Assembly (NCBI GenBank): GCA_012934845.2
Contig: WNNJ02000876.1
Span: 248,001 to 312,000, forward strand
DNA length: 64,000 nucleotides
Direction: 5' to 3'
Source of the DNA: Pomphorhynchus laevis
Lineage: Eukaryota > Acanthocephala > Palaeacanthocephala > Echinorhynchida > Pomphorhynchidae
This document shows, in pieces, positions 13,935 through 27,600 of the stretch (the stretch's first letter is position 1; every line of letters begins with the position of its first letter). The translations under genes were made by a program, and so were the position numbers. A model generated the notes under the pieces. That model was not told where the DNA came from. It did no database searches and was given only the letters and a program-made list of their open reading frames with translations.

Positions 13935-15559
13935 TTTAATGAAGTGTAGAAAACAGGCAAAGACACTTTTAATTTATTTAAACGTTTCGTCCTTTATAGG
14001 GACTTCGTCAGTTAATTGTAATTAGCTAGAACACTTATAAATTTTCTTAAGAAAAAATTTTCTTCAGAAGAAAATTTATAAGTGTTCTAGCTAATTACAA
14101 TTAATTGACGAAGTCCCTATAAAGGACGAAACGTTTAAATAAATTAAAAGTGTGTTTGTCTGTTTTCTACACTTCATTAAAGTATATAATCGTATCCTTA
14201 TGGATCCAGGCACGCAGCTTGAACTCAATCAAACAATATATATAATTATATATAGTGTAGAAATACATATATGTAGAAATATATATAGTGTAGAAATACA
14301 CTATATATAATTATTTTTGCAGCCTGCCCCCGGATCGCAGAGCGATACGGCATTAGAGTTGTTACTAATAAGTAAACGGGGGAAACGGACATAACTGGGT
14401 ATTGGAAACCAGCACAGTCAATCAGCAATCAAATCCATAGACCGGTATCTGCTTATTGAGCGTTATCAGTAGGGTCCAGATTTTAGTAGTGGAGGATCTC
14501 TAAACACTCTTAAAATCTGGACCCAACTGATGAACCTTAACCGTACTGATATATTAAAGAGGCTATGCTCATGCTACCACGTTAGCAAATTCTCGAAAAT
14601 GTCTATTTAATATATAACAAGGTAGCCGAAACGACTGATGGTAGTTCACCCTACTGATGAGTGCTGCCGGCTACCATCAGCTCGTCTAAAAGTGATAAGG
14701 AAATCTGCTCTACTTGTAATCGAACTCCGGTTTTTTGGCAATATCTACAATTATGAAACTGAAGCTTATTAGCTCCCGGAGCACAGTTTAACACATTCAG
14801 ATATAAAATTATAAAAATGTATCCTCCAAAGGATCCTGTGAGAAAGCAAGCAACGACAGCAAGTGAAATTCCTGCTGAATAATATTAGGATAGTTTGGAA
14901 AGCACATGGCTAGTTTAAAGAGGCTATGCCCATGCTACCACGTTAGCAAATTCTCGGAAATGCCTATTTAATATATCACAAGGCAGCCGAAACGACCGAT
15001 GGTAGTTCACCCTACTGATGAGTGCTGCCGGCTACCATCAGCTCGTCTAGGAGTGATAAGGAAGTCTGCTCTACTTGTAATCGAACTCCGGTTTTTGGCA
15101 ACATCTACAATTATGAAACTGAAGCTTATTAGCTCCCGGAGCACAGTTTAACACATTCAGATATAAAATTATAAAAATGTATCCTCCAAAGGATCCTGTG
15201 AGAAAGCAAGCAACGACAGCAAGTGAAATTCCTGCCGAATAAAATTAGGATGGTCCGGAAAGCACATGGTTAGTTTAAAGAGGCTATGCCCATGCTACCA
15301 CGTTAGCAAATTCTCGGAAATGCCTATTTAATATATCACAAGGCAGCCGAAACGACTGATGGTAGTTCACCCTACTGATGAGTGCTGCCGGCTACCATCA
15401 GCTCGTCTAGGAGTGATAAGGAAGTCTGCTCTACTTGTAATCGAACTCAGGTTTTTGGCAACATCTACAATTATGAAACTGAAGCTTATTAGCTTTTGGA
15501 GCACGGTTTAACACATTCATAATGGATGATCACGTCAACAGCCGGTTTAACGATCATTA

Positions 15560-15621
<62 letters not shown>

Positions 15622-18600
15622 AGAGTTTCATTTGAATCGGTATTGCTCGAGATTGCGATTAGCAATTCTTTCCATATGTTTGTATAAGTGTTTGAATCGA
15701 GCATATTCTTAAGCCTGCAAACTTTCGTCACTCCTAGACGGTCATGTGATAGCCGGCAGCCATCGTCAGTAAGATGAACTATCACACGCCGTTTCGGCTG
15801 CCTCTGTGACATTGTGAAAATGCATTTCCGACATCTAGCTTAAATTGTAGGTGGCGTGAGCTCTTAAATCCTACAATTTGCAATGCAGACCATCATTAAC
15901 AACCAGAGGATCAAACTTTCGGATGCTTGACTGTAAGAAACCGAGATTGAGTGGATCGATTCTTTCTATGTAATAAGAGTTTCATTTGAATCGGTATTGC
16001 TCGAGATTGCGATTAGCAATTCTTTCCATATGTTTGTATAAGTGTTTGAATCGAGCATATTCTTAAGCCTGCAAACTTTCGTCACTCCTAGACGGTCATG
16101 TGATAGCCGGCAGCCATCGTCAGTAAGATGAACTATCACACGCCGTTTCGGCTGCCTCTGTGACATTGTGAAAATGCATTTCCGAAACGACCAGTGTGTA
16201 CCTCATTCTACTGATGAGTGTTGCCGGGTACTCATCATTTCGATGCTGAAGTGGTCGTCTAGAAGTGACATGGTGATTGAAAGTCGTGAATCGAAGTCAC
16301 GACTAGTGTTTAAGGATGGTCCGCACAGCAATTCGATCTGGTTAAGAGCGAAAGCCTCAGACAATTAAGCACGGTGTCGGAAACGCCTTTATTCACAATG
16401 TCACACAGGCAACCGAAACGACCAGTGTGTACCTCATTCTACTGATGAGTGTTGCCGGGTACTCATCATTTCGATGCTGAAGTGGTCGTCTAGAAGTGAC
16501 ATGGTGATTGAAAGTCGTGAATCGAAGTCCAGTCTATCAAGCAACACCATTTAGTATAAATGCCGTATTTCGTAAGAAATCCTGGACCGTTGTCTACTCA
16601 GCACATTCGTGCATTACTATTATACCTGCAGTATCCATTTAAAATCCAACGAGTGCAGCGACAATTCAGCAACAACCTCTGCCTAGTCATTAAGGATGGT
16701 CTGCACAGCAATTTGATCTGGTTAAGAGCGAAATCCTCAGACAATTAAGCAAGGTGTCGGAAACGCCTTTATTCACAATGTCACACAGGCAACCGAAACG
16801 ACCAGTGTGTACCTCATTCTACTGATGAGTGTTGCCGGGTACTCATCATTTCGATGCTGAAGTGGTCGTCTAGAAGTGACATGGTGACTGAAAGTCGTGA
16901 ATCGAAGTCCAGTCTATCAAGCAACACCATTTAGTATAAATGCCGTATTTCGTAAGAAATCCTGGACCGTTGTCTACTCAGCACATTCGTGCATTACTAT
17001 TATACCTGCCGTATCCATTTAGGATCCAACGAGTGCAGCGACAATTCAGCAACAACCTCTGCCTAGTGTTTAAGGATGGTCCGCACAGCAATTCGATCTG
17101 GTTAAGAGCGAAAGCCTCAGACAATTAAGCAAAGTGTCGGAAACGCCTTTATTCACAATGTCACACAGGCAACCGAAACGACCAGTGTGTACCTCATTCT
17201 ACTGATGAGTGTTGCCGGGTACTCATCATTTCGATGCTGAAGTGGTCGTCTAGAAGTGACATGGTGACTGAAAGTCGTGAATCGAAGTCCAGTCTATCAA
17301 GCAACACCATTTAGTAATAAATGCCGTATTTCGTAAGAAATCCTGGACCGTTGTCTACTCAGCACACCCGTGCACTACTATTATATATATTGTAAGTATA
17401 AATTAAAATCAATTTATAAGCTACTTCCTGTTGGGATCACTCTATGACCAAAATATATACGAAATATGATTATTTGTCTCTACTAACAAAAAAACAAAGA
17501 TTAATTCTTAAATTTTCATTTCGCCTTGCGGCTTCTTCAAAAATTGTAAGTATTATATTATCACCAAGACAATTTTTAAGCAGACAATTCACCAAGACAA
17601 TTTTTAAAAATGGTCTTGGTGAATTGTCTGCTTATATATACAGTGACATGGTGACTGAAAGTCGTGAATTAAAGTCAACTCTAACAAGCAACACCATTTT
17701 GTATATATAAGGCACAAATGCGTATTATATACTATTATACCTCAAATACTATTATATATATTTATTTATATATATTTATATATATAAACAGGTTTATATA
17801 TAAACCTTTCCAAAAATTAATTACCGAATATTTATTAAATATTAGATACATGTTAGCTTTAACTATTTGAGTGTCAGTTTACTGAATATATTTTACTTAA
17901 ATATATTATTATATATCGAATATATTTCTGTGAAAATATATTTTCAAATATTTAAAAAAAAATATTAAAGTGAAAACAATGAAGCTTCCTTCTCGATCCC
18001 CGTACTGTCATTAACAACCGCTCAATTCATTGCGTATACAAAAATAATTAATATTTAATCATATTAAATAATGAATATTAATAATAAAATAATGAATATT
18101 TTTTAATAATATATAATAATATAACAATAATTATAATTATAATTATTTATATAATTCTGAAAAATATTTAAATTTTCCTACACCAGTAAAATAATAAATT
18201 ACATTAATGTTTGATAATGTAAAAAGTCTGGGAGCATTCTTTATCTTTATTTAAAACACTCTACCTTTTCAAAATTTAATATAAGAAAATGTAACAAGTA
18301 ATAGCTAATATTATTAGTTATGAAAGTGCAAAACGTTAATGTAATGAGTACGAAGAAAAAACTTATATTTTATATAACGATATTGCTTTATATCAAATAG
18401 ATATTATCATGTTAAATTGTGTTTATATTTTATAAAACAATATAACATGTAAGCATTAAGATAATAGAGATATAAATCAAATTTTATTTCATCATAAAAA
18501 CGTTGATTTTTATTAATTTGTAAGGAGAGTGTAGGAATATTCAAACAAAAAGTTGCAAAATAATATATAATTTAAAATGATTAATTATATATCAATATGC

Positions 18601-21600
18601 AATAGTAAAACGTATAAATACTATATTAAAATATAGTATTGTTGATCCTGTCCCAGAGAACAAAAACTGAAGACATTTCTAAAGACAACGAGAGAAAGCC
18701 TTTTACAAAAATGTGAATTTATGAATAATTAATAATTCATTAAGTACTTAATGATATAATTGCGATACTACCTTTCTTTGGCGTTTGGCTTTATTAAGTA
18801 TTTTGTAACCTACGTTTTTTCAGGAATTGCTTATACATTTGTCTAAATTAGAATAATAAAAACAAAAGCTCATTTGTTAAACTGATAAAACCAGTGGTAT
18901 TCATTCAATTGTAGAGGTAGTAATTAATGTATATTACAACTTCATTATCTTGTCCTATTCTCCGGACAAGCTATTTACAAATAAATCCATGAAAAATAAA
19001 AAGGTTTTGATAAAATTATTACGTAAATACAAATAATATGGAATATAATTTATAAATTACCGCTTTTCGAAAGCATTTTATTAAAAACGTGGATAAACCA
19101 TTATGCTTTTTAATGAATAAAAGTGACAATAATTTAAAAAAGTCGTATTATTTTTTTATTGAAAATCATATATTGTTCAATGGTACTTTTTCGTGTTCGT
19201 TTATAAAAAAAAGTGTTTAAAATATAAACTTTTTATTTAAAAATTACAAAATATTAGAAGTATACAAGTAAAATCTTGGATTTTACTTGTAAATTATCAA
19301 ATGTTTAACTTTTGGATGAAGCTTGATGGTTTGTTAAGCAGCACATTGTGTTATACGCGTTATATAATTATATTAGCTTGATACGTTTCAAAATTTAGTG
19401 AACTAAATACTTACATATTGGAGCATATTATGGTTGAACACATCATCTATGTAAGCAACATAATTAGAATGTTGTAAATGCACAATTTGATAAATTAATT
19501 CATGTACATTCTAATACAGAAAATTCGTAATCGTTCACAGCTATTTGAACGTATCCATATAAAGATCCGCATTATTTCTATTTGTGTACACATTTTATTT
19601 TCGGACATTTTTACAAAATCAATAAAAATTGATTAGTTTTTTAAGCAACTCGAATACTTTAAAAATTCCTTTGCTAAAAGACCTTTGCTGACATCAAAAA
19701 GTCCTGCTAAATTTGATATCGTGGGTATACCAGTATTGATGAATTCTAGGAATAACGTTTCTGATAATTATTAAAGGTAGAGTGGTAAATGCAGCGATAG
19801 GAAATAAAATTGAATTAAAAATACAACTTAACATACACACGAAATTTTTTCCGTAATAGTTAAATCATTTTAACTGCTTAATTTTGTACAAATAATACAG
19901 TTTAATAATTTTATATAATACATTATATAGAACTGTATTATATATAATACAGTTCACAATTATATTATAAATAATAGATTATTACATGTATAATATATAA
20001 TAATATAATAATATATAATTACATGTATTCAATATTCAAATATTATAATGTGGTACTATAATATAGTTCTGTATTATATAATTATATAATTAAATTGCAA
20101 TATTTTTATATTGTCAAGATAATTTAGAGATTTTAGATTGTAAGCCTGTCATTGAGTCCATAAAGGGCAAAAACTAGCCTTATATGTATTGACAGCAAAT
20201 ACATACTGCGAGAGTTGATGAAACAATACCAATATGTCATATTAAAAGTCGTCATATTGTGAGCTAATGTAACATTCTAAAATAGTTGGATGTATCCACT
20301 TGAAAGATCACATGCAATATAAAAAGTATGCTGTTGGTTCGATTTCGGGAAGACAATATCTGAAATTCATTGCAAAGAGCATTTTATAAACTGAGGAATT
20401 TCTTGTTCTACTGGATGTTTAGCTTAGTTGGTGAGGCTTTACAGCACCGATTGAAATAACCTAGGTTCTAGAGAATTGGTTGACGTACTCTCTAATATAA
20501 ATATCTCATATATTATAAGAAAAACTAAGTTTAAACGTATACGCTATCTATATACTATACAATTTTCAAACTATACAATTTTCAAATCAGAAAGCTGTGT
20601 TTGATCTTTTAAATATATACTCATAAATATATCTAATAAACAATGTTAATATAATTTTTTAATGAAAAATTAGAATCTTTACACAATCCAAAATTAAAAT
20701 CATTAAAAAGTATCGTCAATATTTCTATTCTTAGTTACAAGGAAATGCATTTGACTGAAACAGCATTATTTTTAATTAATACAAAAAGGTCCATTGTAAA
20801 ATCAAAGCTTTGATTTTCGAACTTATAATTAGGCCAGATGCCTCATTAAAAGAATATATTTAGGAATGAAAATTGTACAGTCCATTACGTTTATCGCCGT
20901 GGACTAATGTTGCAGCCATCTTTTTTCTTAAGATCAGGCAAGGATATATGCTGTCATGGTAATTACTTAGAAAACAGAGGGCCAATATAGACAGTATAAA
21001 AGGCATTGATGGGAAATGTAATAATTATGCGAAAGAGGTCGGATTACTGATGTTGTCTTCTCAGTTCTTATGATGCTTCACTCTCGTTAATCACAGCCCC
21101 TCCCCATTTTCAAAATATTGTATCATATAAGTCGTTGTACGATAAGTGCGCAATTGTCGGACAGCGTTGATTTATGCAATAGATTGCTAGGATGAATTCA
21201 AAAAAGGTATTGTCATCCTTACTTCGTATAGCTAACAAGCAAGACTAGAAAGTATTTTATACCTGACCGTTAAAAATATCGTCAATTGCAATTGTTTTGT
21301 AATGTAGTGTTGTTCTATTTAATACAGAAGTAGCGGAGAAGTAGGATAATAGAAATTTCATTAACAACAGTTGCCTCTTGATATTAAAAACAATCACATT
21401 TGCTTTTACTAACTGGTTCGTTACGCATGTTAAGATATCTTACCGCAATATGAACGTTACATTATCGCCAATTGCGACTTTTCGCGAGGTAAGTTTTTTC
21501 GATGAAGTACTAAGCGTCAGTTAAAAAATAAAAATAAAAATATATTTTATAAGTTATAAAATATTGAAGTTATTTAGATACAATAAGTATTCGCGAAAGC

Positions 21601-24600
21601 GATTATATTATTTTTAAATTCATATTTTGCTATGGAAAATCGTATTTGTCTTGTGACATAATACTATCAAAAATAAAATTCAAATTATCAGTTGCTACTA
21701 ATATTTCTGATTGATCCCCAATATGTCTTAATTAATGATTTAATACAAGAGAGAGTAAATAATAAAGTTTTATTAAAAATTAGTCAAATTTTCGATTATA
21801 GCTGACTGTATTCCGAAATGTCTTCCGAAATTATTAGCAACTTTCTGAAATCCCTTTTATTTTTGATCCTGTTGATGTAGTAGCAGGTAGCTATCGAAAA
21901 GTTGACTAATTTTTAATAAACACTTTATTTCATTATCTCATTTTAACCAAATAATTATATGTGTAACTCAATTATTACCTATTTATGCTTTAAATGACAA
22001 ATGAACGTTACGTGAAAGGTAATAGCGACTAGATACAAGATAAGCAGTGTATTATATCATTATACTACATAGCGGATTAAATTGATATGATCTAAATAGC
22101 TGAAATATTGCTGTATTTACCAAATTAAAACAACTGAAAACAACAAATATTTACAAATCAAGGTACGATTCTGTATAACATTTTAATGAATCTACAATTT
22201 GTTATAACGCTTATTATTTATGAAATTTTTTATCTTTATATAAAGTCGTTAACACAATTTTACAAATTTACAAACGTGATCCTATCAATCAAAATGTAAT
22301 TTGCCTATAGTTAGATTTGAGCAAGCGATTTATGCGACCTATCAACTACCGAACAAATATATGAAATATGTGAGAATACAAGCGAAACAAAATGTGATTA
22401 GTGAAAATTATTTAAAATCGGGAAGTACATATTTGAATGTAAAAACAGTGTAAAAACTGTTTGTTATTTAAAACAACATAATTTAACTTTATTAAAAAAT
22501 TGCTAAATTAAGCTGGATAATTGATCGAACCAAGGAATTTACAGTTAATAAATATAAGATTAGTGCAATCTTAACAAATTTAAATTTAGTTAATTATAGG
22601 AAGTAGAAGATTTTTAATTTACCTCTTATTTGAATATATTTGCTAAAATCAATTAGATGCGAATTTAAGTAAAATGCCATTAAATAATTATTAATATACA
22701 GGACTAATTTCATTTATGTAGTTTTGACAAAGAAACTATCAATATTTGGTAAGTGTGAAAATCAGTATTTGTAAACTACTAACAGAAATAAATGGATAAA
22801 AGCAATTTCCAAAAATATTTAAATATTTTATAATTAAAATATCAATTAAATTAATAATAAATTAATTGCAGGTATCAATTTTCTGGAGAATAAATTTAAA
22901 ACTTGGAAGTTTAATATTTTGCAAATAAATTTTTTCTTTAAATTAAATAGCAAATATAGTATTTAAAAATTGATGCTTCTCTGTTTTTAAAATCATTGTA
23001 ACACGTTAATATTAGTTACCTATTAAGACAATGATTTGTTAATATATAGGTAAAACAGTAGGTCGTTACGTTATTTATTGTTATTGTGATATTTTAGAAT
23101 ATTAATAAAGAGAAAATAAACTGTAATGAAACCTTTCATCTGATGCTATTAAGTATTATTTCACGCATCAATTCCTACTCAAACATATTCTAACGCGAAA
23201 TTTATCAATAATATTTTTGGAAACATCAATTTTATTATCCAATAGAAGATGTTTTTAACTTTTCCTTATTGGTATCACACATATATTGCATTGTGTTAGT
23301 AGTTTGTTAGTTCAGTTTACATACCAGTTGAATTACTATCAGTAATTCAACTTAATTGTTATTCAACGGCCTAAATGCAGCAATGAGCATTCAGTTTATT
23401 TCACGTAAATACAGTTTTTGTACTATTCAGCTGTCATTTTTTTGTTTTAGTACTCTAACTATGTGAATTCAACTTATCACGGTATAATCCGTACGTAAAT
23501 CTAAAACGATTTGATTGCATAATTTAATGAAATGAGCTGCAAAATACTGTTTTTTTGTCGCATCGACTTCAATGCGCATTACAACTTAATTAAATAAGAA
23601 AAAGGAAATTATTTTAGTATTCACAAGATATCAGAGCAAATTACGTTTAAATTAGAAAGCTGATTTGCAGGTTTGATCCATTAAATTTAGTGTTTATTTT
23701 GCTTATGCTTGTAAAATCACAGTTGTTCATTTGTTTTCTTTGCAAATAACATTGACAGTGTACATATCTAAAAACATAACATCTTCAGCTAATCGTAATT
23801 CAGAATGTTTCAAAATTATATTTATGTTTTCAGAAATCGATTCAGTTCTTAGTCTACAAGTTGTAGTCTTCTTTAGCCTTTATCCTGCTTTGATGCAGGA
23901 CCATCTATGTAGGAGTTGGTCCTCTATTTTGATATATTTGAAGCCTGGTCCGGGTGAAGTTCGGAAGTTTTGAGATCTGCGTGTAGGCCAGCCATTATCG
24001 ATTTGGTAGACCTTTCGAGCGTTTTCATCCGATATCATGCTTCAGAGCAGTATTTACGAGGGAGCAGTTTTCACCCGCAGCACGTGGTCTATCGAAGTCT
24101 AGCTCCTTGCATTTCAATGTCTGACCCCTTGCATTTTAGTCATCTACACGTTTTAGTTGATTCAAAGTAAACGTTTTCTATCAGAAGTAAATAATAAAAA
24201 ATATAATAATATTATTATAATTTAATATAATAATATTTATATTATTATGTAAATAATGCTTAATAATATTATTATAATAATATAATAAAATTTTTATTAT
24301 ATCGCATGGATTGTATTTCAAAGCACATTCAACAATAATGGTTCGACTATTAAATTCAAAGGATGATTTGACTGACTAATTTGTGAAACGGTAAAAATTA
24401 TCGTTAAAGTGATATGAATTTAATTTATTGTAAAGTAAGACAGTTTAAAAATCGCCTTTCTGCAATCATTAACTGACACTTTAATTGGTTGAAACTTTCA
24501 AAATTATTTTAATATGAACACTTTACAGGAATTGCCCAAGTTTTACTTATTTAATTTTTCATATATATTCTGTAACGGTGCTGACTGTGCTAATAAATAA

Positions 24601-27600
24601 TTATATTTTATATATTTTAAAAACAAATAAATTGTGCTTTTTATAAAAACATAATTTTATAAAAAGCATAATTTGAAAAAATATTTTTTTTATTTATATT
24701 TTATTAATATTTATTTCATTTTTTAAATAATTATATTATTGTTATCTGAATTTATCAGATATGGTTTGCTATCTCGAATGATATCATTGATATCAATGAT
24801 ACTAATCAAAAGTATTTTACTATTTTCCACTAATTTAACCACTAATTTTCACATGTTATGTTGCAATTTTCAATTGCAATTCAAGGTATGTATTTTGCTG
24901 TTACTATTTAATTCTTCTGTCCTGCTGGTTTGCATTTTATAAAGCCTTTATATTAATATCATTCAAGTTAACCTTTAAGTTGAATTTTACTTATCCGACG
25001 CTAATCTAATCAATTAGTAAACACAATTAAATAATTGATTTTAATATTTTATTGAAACTACGAAGCAAAGTTAGTGTAGACTTTTAAATGGATATAACAA
25101 TTATACGATATTTTATCTATATCGCATTTAAACATGTGATATATTTCGATATATTTAGTTAATTTCAATAAAATATTTATTATATTTTATATTTTTAACA
25201 TGCGATCTATTTATCTTATTATTAGATCTATATCATCGCATTGTATTTGAGTAATGCATAAATCTATGGTCTGTGTCACATAAGTATCAATGATGATCAT
25301 ATGCAAAAATATCTTGATTATCTTAAATATTGTTTATATTTTAATAATATTAATCTAAGATTAATAATATTTATCTTGATGATATTAAAATTATTAATTT
25401 ATCATTAAACGTCTCTCATCGCCGAATTGATCCTCCCTTATCGCCCGTGGTATCGGAGGGCTATTATTTTAAATAAATTATCAATATTATCATTATTTAA
25501 TAATATTTATAATTATAATTATTAATATTTATTAATTATATTGTTAATCTTATCACTGCCTCTTTTTATCGATGAACCAATAAAAATATAAAATATTTAC
25601 CAATATTTACAATATTTGTAAATATTTTATTATAGTGTAAAATAAAGTAATATTTCAGTGTAATTGATGATGGTTATAATTAATTTTAATTTATAATTAA
25701 AATTTATTTTATTTAATAAATTGGGCGTTTACTTCCTTAATTGTGCAGCTATTTCCAAAAATTGCAAATTAATTATAAATTTATTTAATTTAGAATTAAA
25801 ATTATAAATTTACTCACATTAAATGCATTATTAATAAACTGAAATGATTTATTAAGATCATTTCCGTTTTCTAGCAATGAACCAAAAATGTTTAAAATGT
25901 TTACATAATGTTCCGACAAAAATTCGATTAAATTCAATTCGGTGGAAAAATTCCTTTATCTGATTCTGATAGACTCCAGTCTTTGTCGATAATGACATTC
26001 AAATATTGAACAGGGACAATAACAGAACACACACTGACATGCTTCACACCGTTTATTGTATCCATGGATCGAGAAACGCAAAACTAATAGTCGTTTCGGA
26101 TTGTTAGCTCAGGCCAAATTAACTGTGTCATTACTGGCGTTAACTGAAATTCATGCTATGCTGATGATGTTTAATTTATTAAAACTAATTCAAATAATAA
26201 AACGTTATTTTTAATTAATAATGCATTATAAATAAAATATCACAAAGCAACATTACAAAGAGTCAATCGAATTTTGACGAGATATTTGACCTATTTAAAT
26301 ATCGAATACTCTGTGGAAATGATGTATATTGTTATCTTCGAGTGAAGATGGAAACAACTCAAAAACAATGAAACCAATGATTTTAGATTTTCTTAAAATT
26401 TAAGCTTCCTACCAGTTTTCTGTAGGATGATCAGGATCATCGGAGAGATAAATAAGATGTTTTTGCCTTTATAAGTTGTTCTACTGAAGCTGTTCTTGCC
26501 ACAGTCAAGAACATCTTAAGCAACGTTAAAAACATTAAATACATCCACAATAGGAATAACGGTTGTGACTGGGTATAAGCATTTTGCAATATTTATCATG
26601 TTAGCCATGCACCGAGGTTCTCCATATATGCGGTCGTTTTGTCGATAGAGGGTATTTCCAACTAGGTTGGGTGAATACTGGAGTAGCTTAAAAATCAGGA
26701 TTAATCGCTGCTTTTTGGATTTAAAAACATCAAGTTGACAACGTAGAGCAGGGTGATGGATTAATGCAGTAGTTGACTCAGGAAAAGAGAACAAGGCGAT
26801 ATGTTGGAAAATGTGGCTACCGCTGATGATGACTTTGGAGAAACGCAAACGACTCGTTTTATGAATCGTCATCAACATCTATCTATTAGAGCGAAATTAT
26901 CAGCTGTGTGATCATGACAAAATGCAGATAAGCCATATTGAATGGTTGGGAGAAGCATTATTTAAAAATAAATAAGCGCTCTTTTGAAAGGCAAAGACCA
27001 AATATTTTTAGCAAAAGACTTAGCAATAATTATCTTTGAGCTTTTCAACTGTAGATTAGAGTTGAATGACCATTTCGATGTAATAAAGATACTGAGATAC
27101 GTATAATTGCACAGAAATTAAGTGGCTGGTTATCAAGTTGCATTTTTCAGAACGGCGAAGATAACCTCCTTTGCGGAATTTGATAATCTTAGATTTTGGA
27201 AACAATTATGTTTGATTAAGTAACTTAAATTCCTTATCTTTAAAAATCGCTGTATAAAGTATAACATCTTAATGGTATTATTATAATTGATGAATAATTT
27301 GTAAATAAAAATAAAACATTAATTATTTATGTAATTTAAGTTTATTTAATTATCGTTGAAACAATCATAGTTCTCAAGTCAATAACGATAATGGAAATCT
27401 TTAAATATATTTTTTAAATGATATTTTTAAAAAAATATTTACTTGCTTCTAAGGTATATTAATCACCAAACTATGATCGTGATCATCGCAACTCGAAAAC
27501 GACGATGCTAATTTCAAAATAAGCGTTCCATTTTATATCCCGAATGCTATACATATGCTCCTTTGCTACATTGTTAATATTAGTAACTCAATACTGTGTC

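Larger units (their letters stand above)
14556..15513 (+). repeat. Type-A tandem array, ~360-bp units (2.7 copies)
   Basis: Units start AAAGAGGCTATG at 14556, 14917 and 15277, a period of 360-361 bp. The third is cut off near 15513. Each contains one hammerhead-like core at about unit position 65-145. Identity between units is high (mostly single-base differences). No convincing protein is encoded. Confidence 0.9.
15618..16184 (-). repeat. Type-C units, inverted (two near-identical copies)
   Basis: A ~213-bp stretch at 15618-15831 recurs at 15971-16184 with no difference noticed, offset 353 bp. The two units are on the strand opposite to their neighbours. The near-identity implies a recent duplication. 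Each carries one hammerhead-like core. Confidence 0.85.
16175..17385 (+). repeat. Type-B tandem array, 380-bp units (four cores)
   Basis: Predicted cleavage sites at 16490, 16870 and 17250 are exactly 380 bp apart. The first site at 16259 is only 231 bp upstream because its unit lacks about 149 bp. Units share GTCGGAAACGCCTTTATTC upstream of the core and the tail CTGGTTAAGAGCGAAA. A degraded tail of the same unit follows at 17641-17700. Confidence 0.9.

Noticed and set aside
14526-14536. CTGATGA at the edge of the long hairpin as another hammerhead core
   Set aside because: No GAAA strand or GTC site in workable pairing nearby.
15489-16166. Minus-strand open frames beginning [14 protein letters not shown] as genes
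   Set aside because: They cover the type-C ribozyme-like core and, in one copy, a (TA)n run. The duplication of the unit explains the repeated protein.
16560-17128. Repeated 62-codon open frames in type-B units (begin [15 protein letters not shown]) as a conserved small protein
   Set aside because: They recur only because the unit is tandemly repeated. The frame is not kept in the other unit families and has no start context or motif of interest.
26516-26878. 120-codon minus-strand frame as a gene
   Set aside because: No recognisable domain, an isolated frame within a possible old repeat, and no splice or promoter context.
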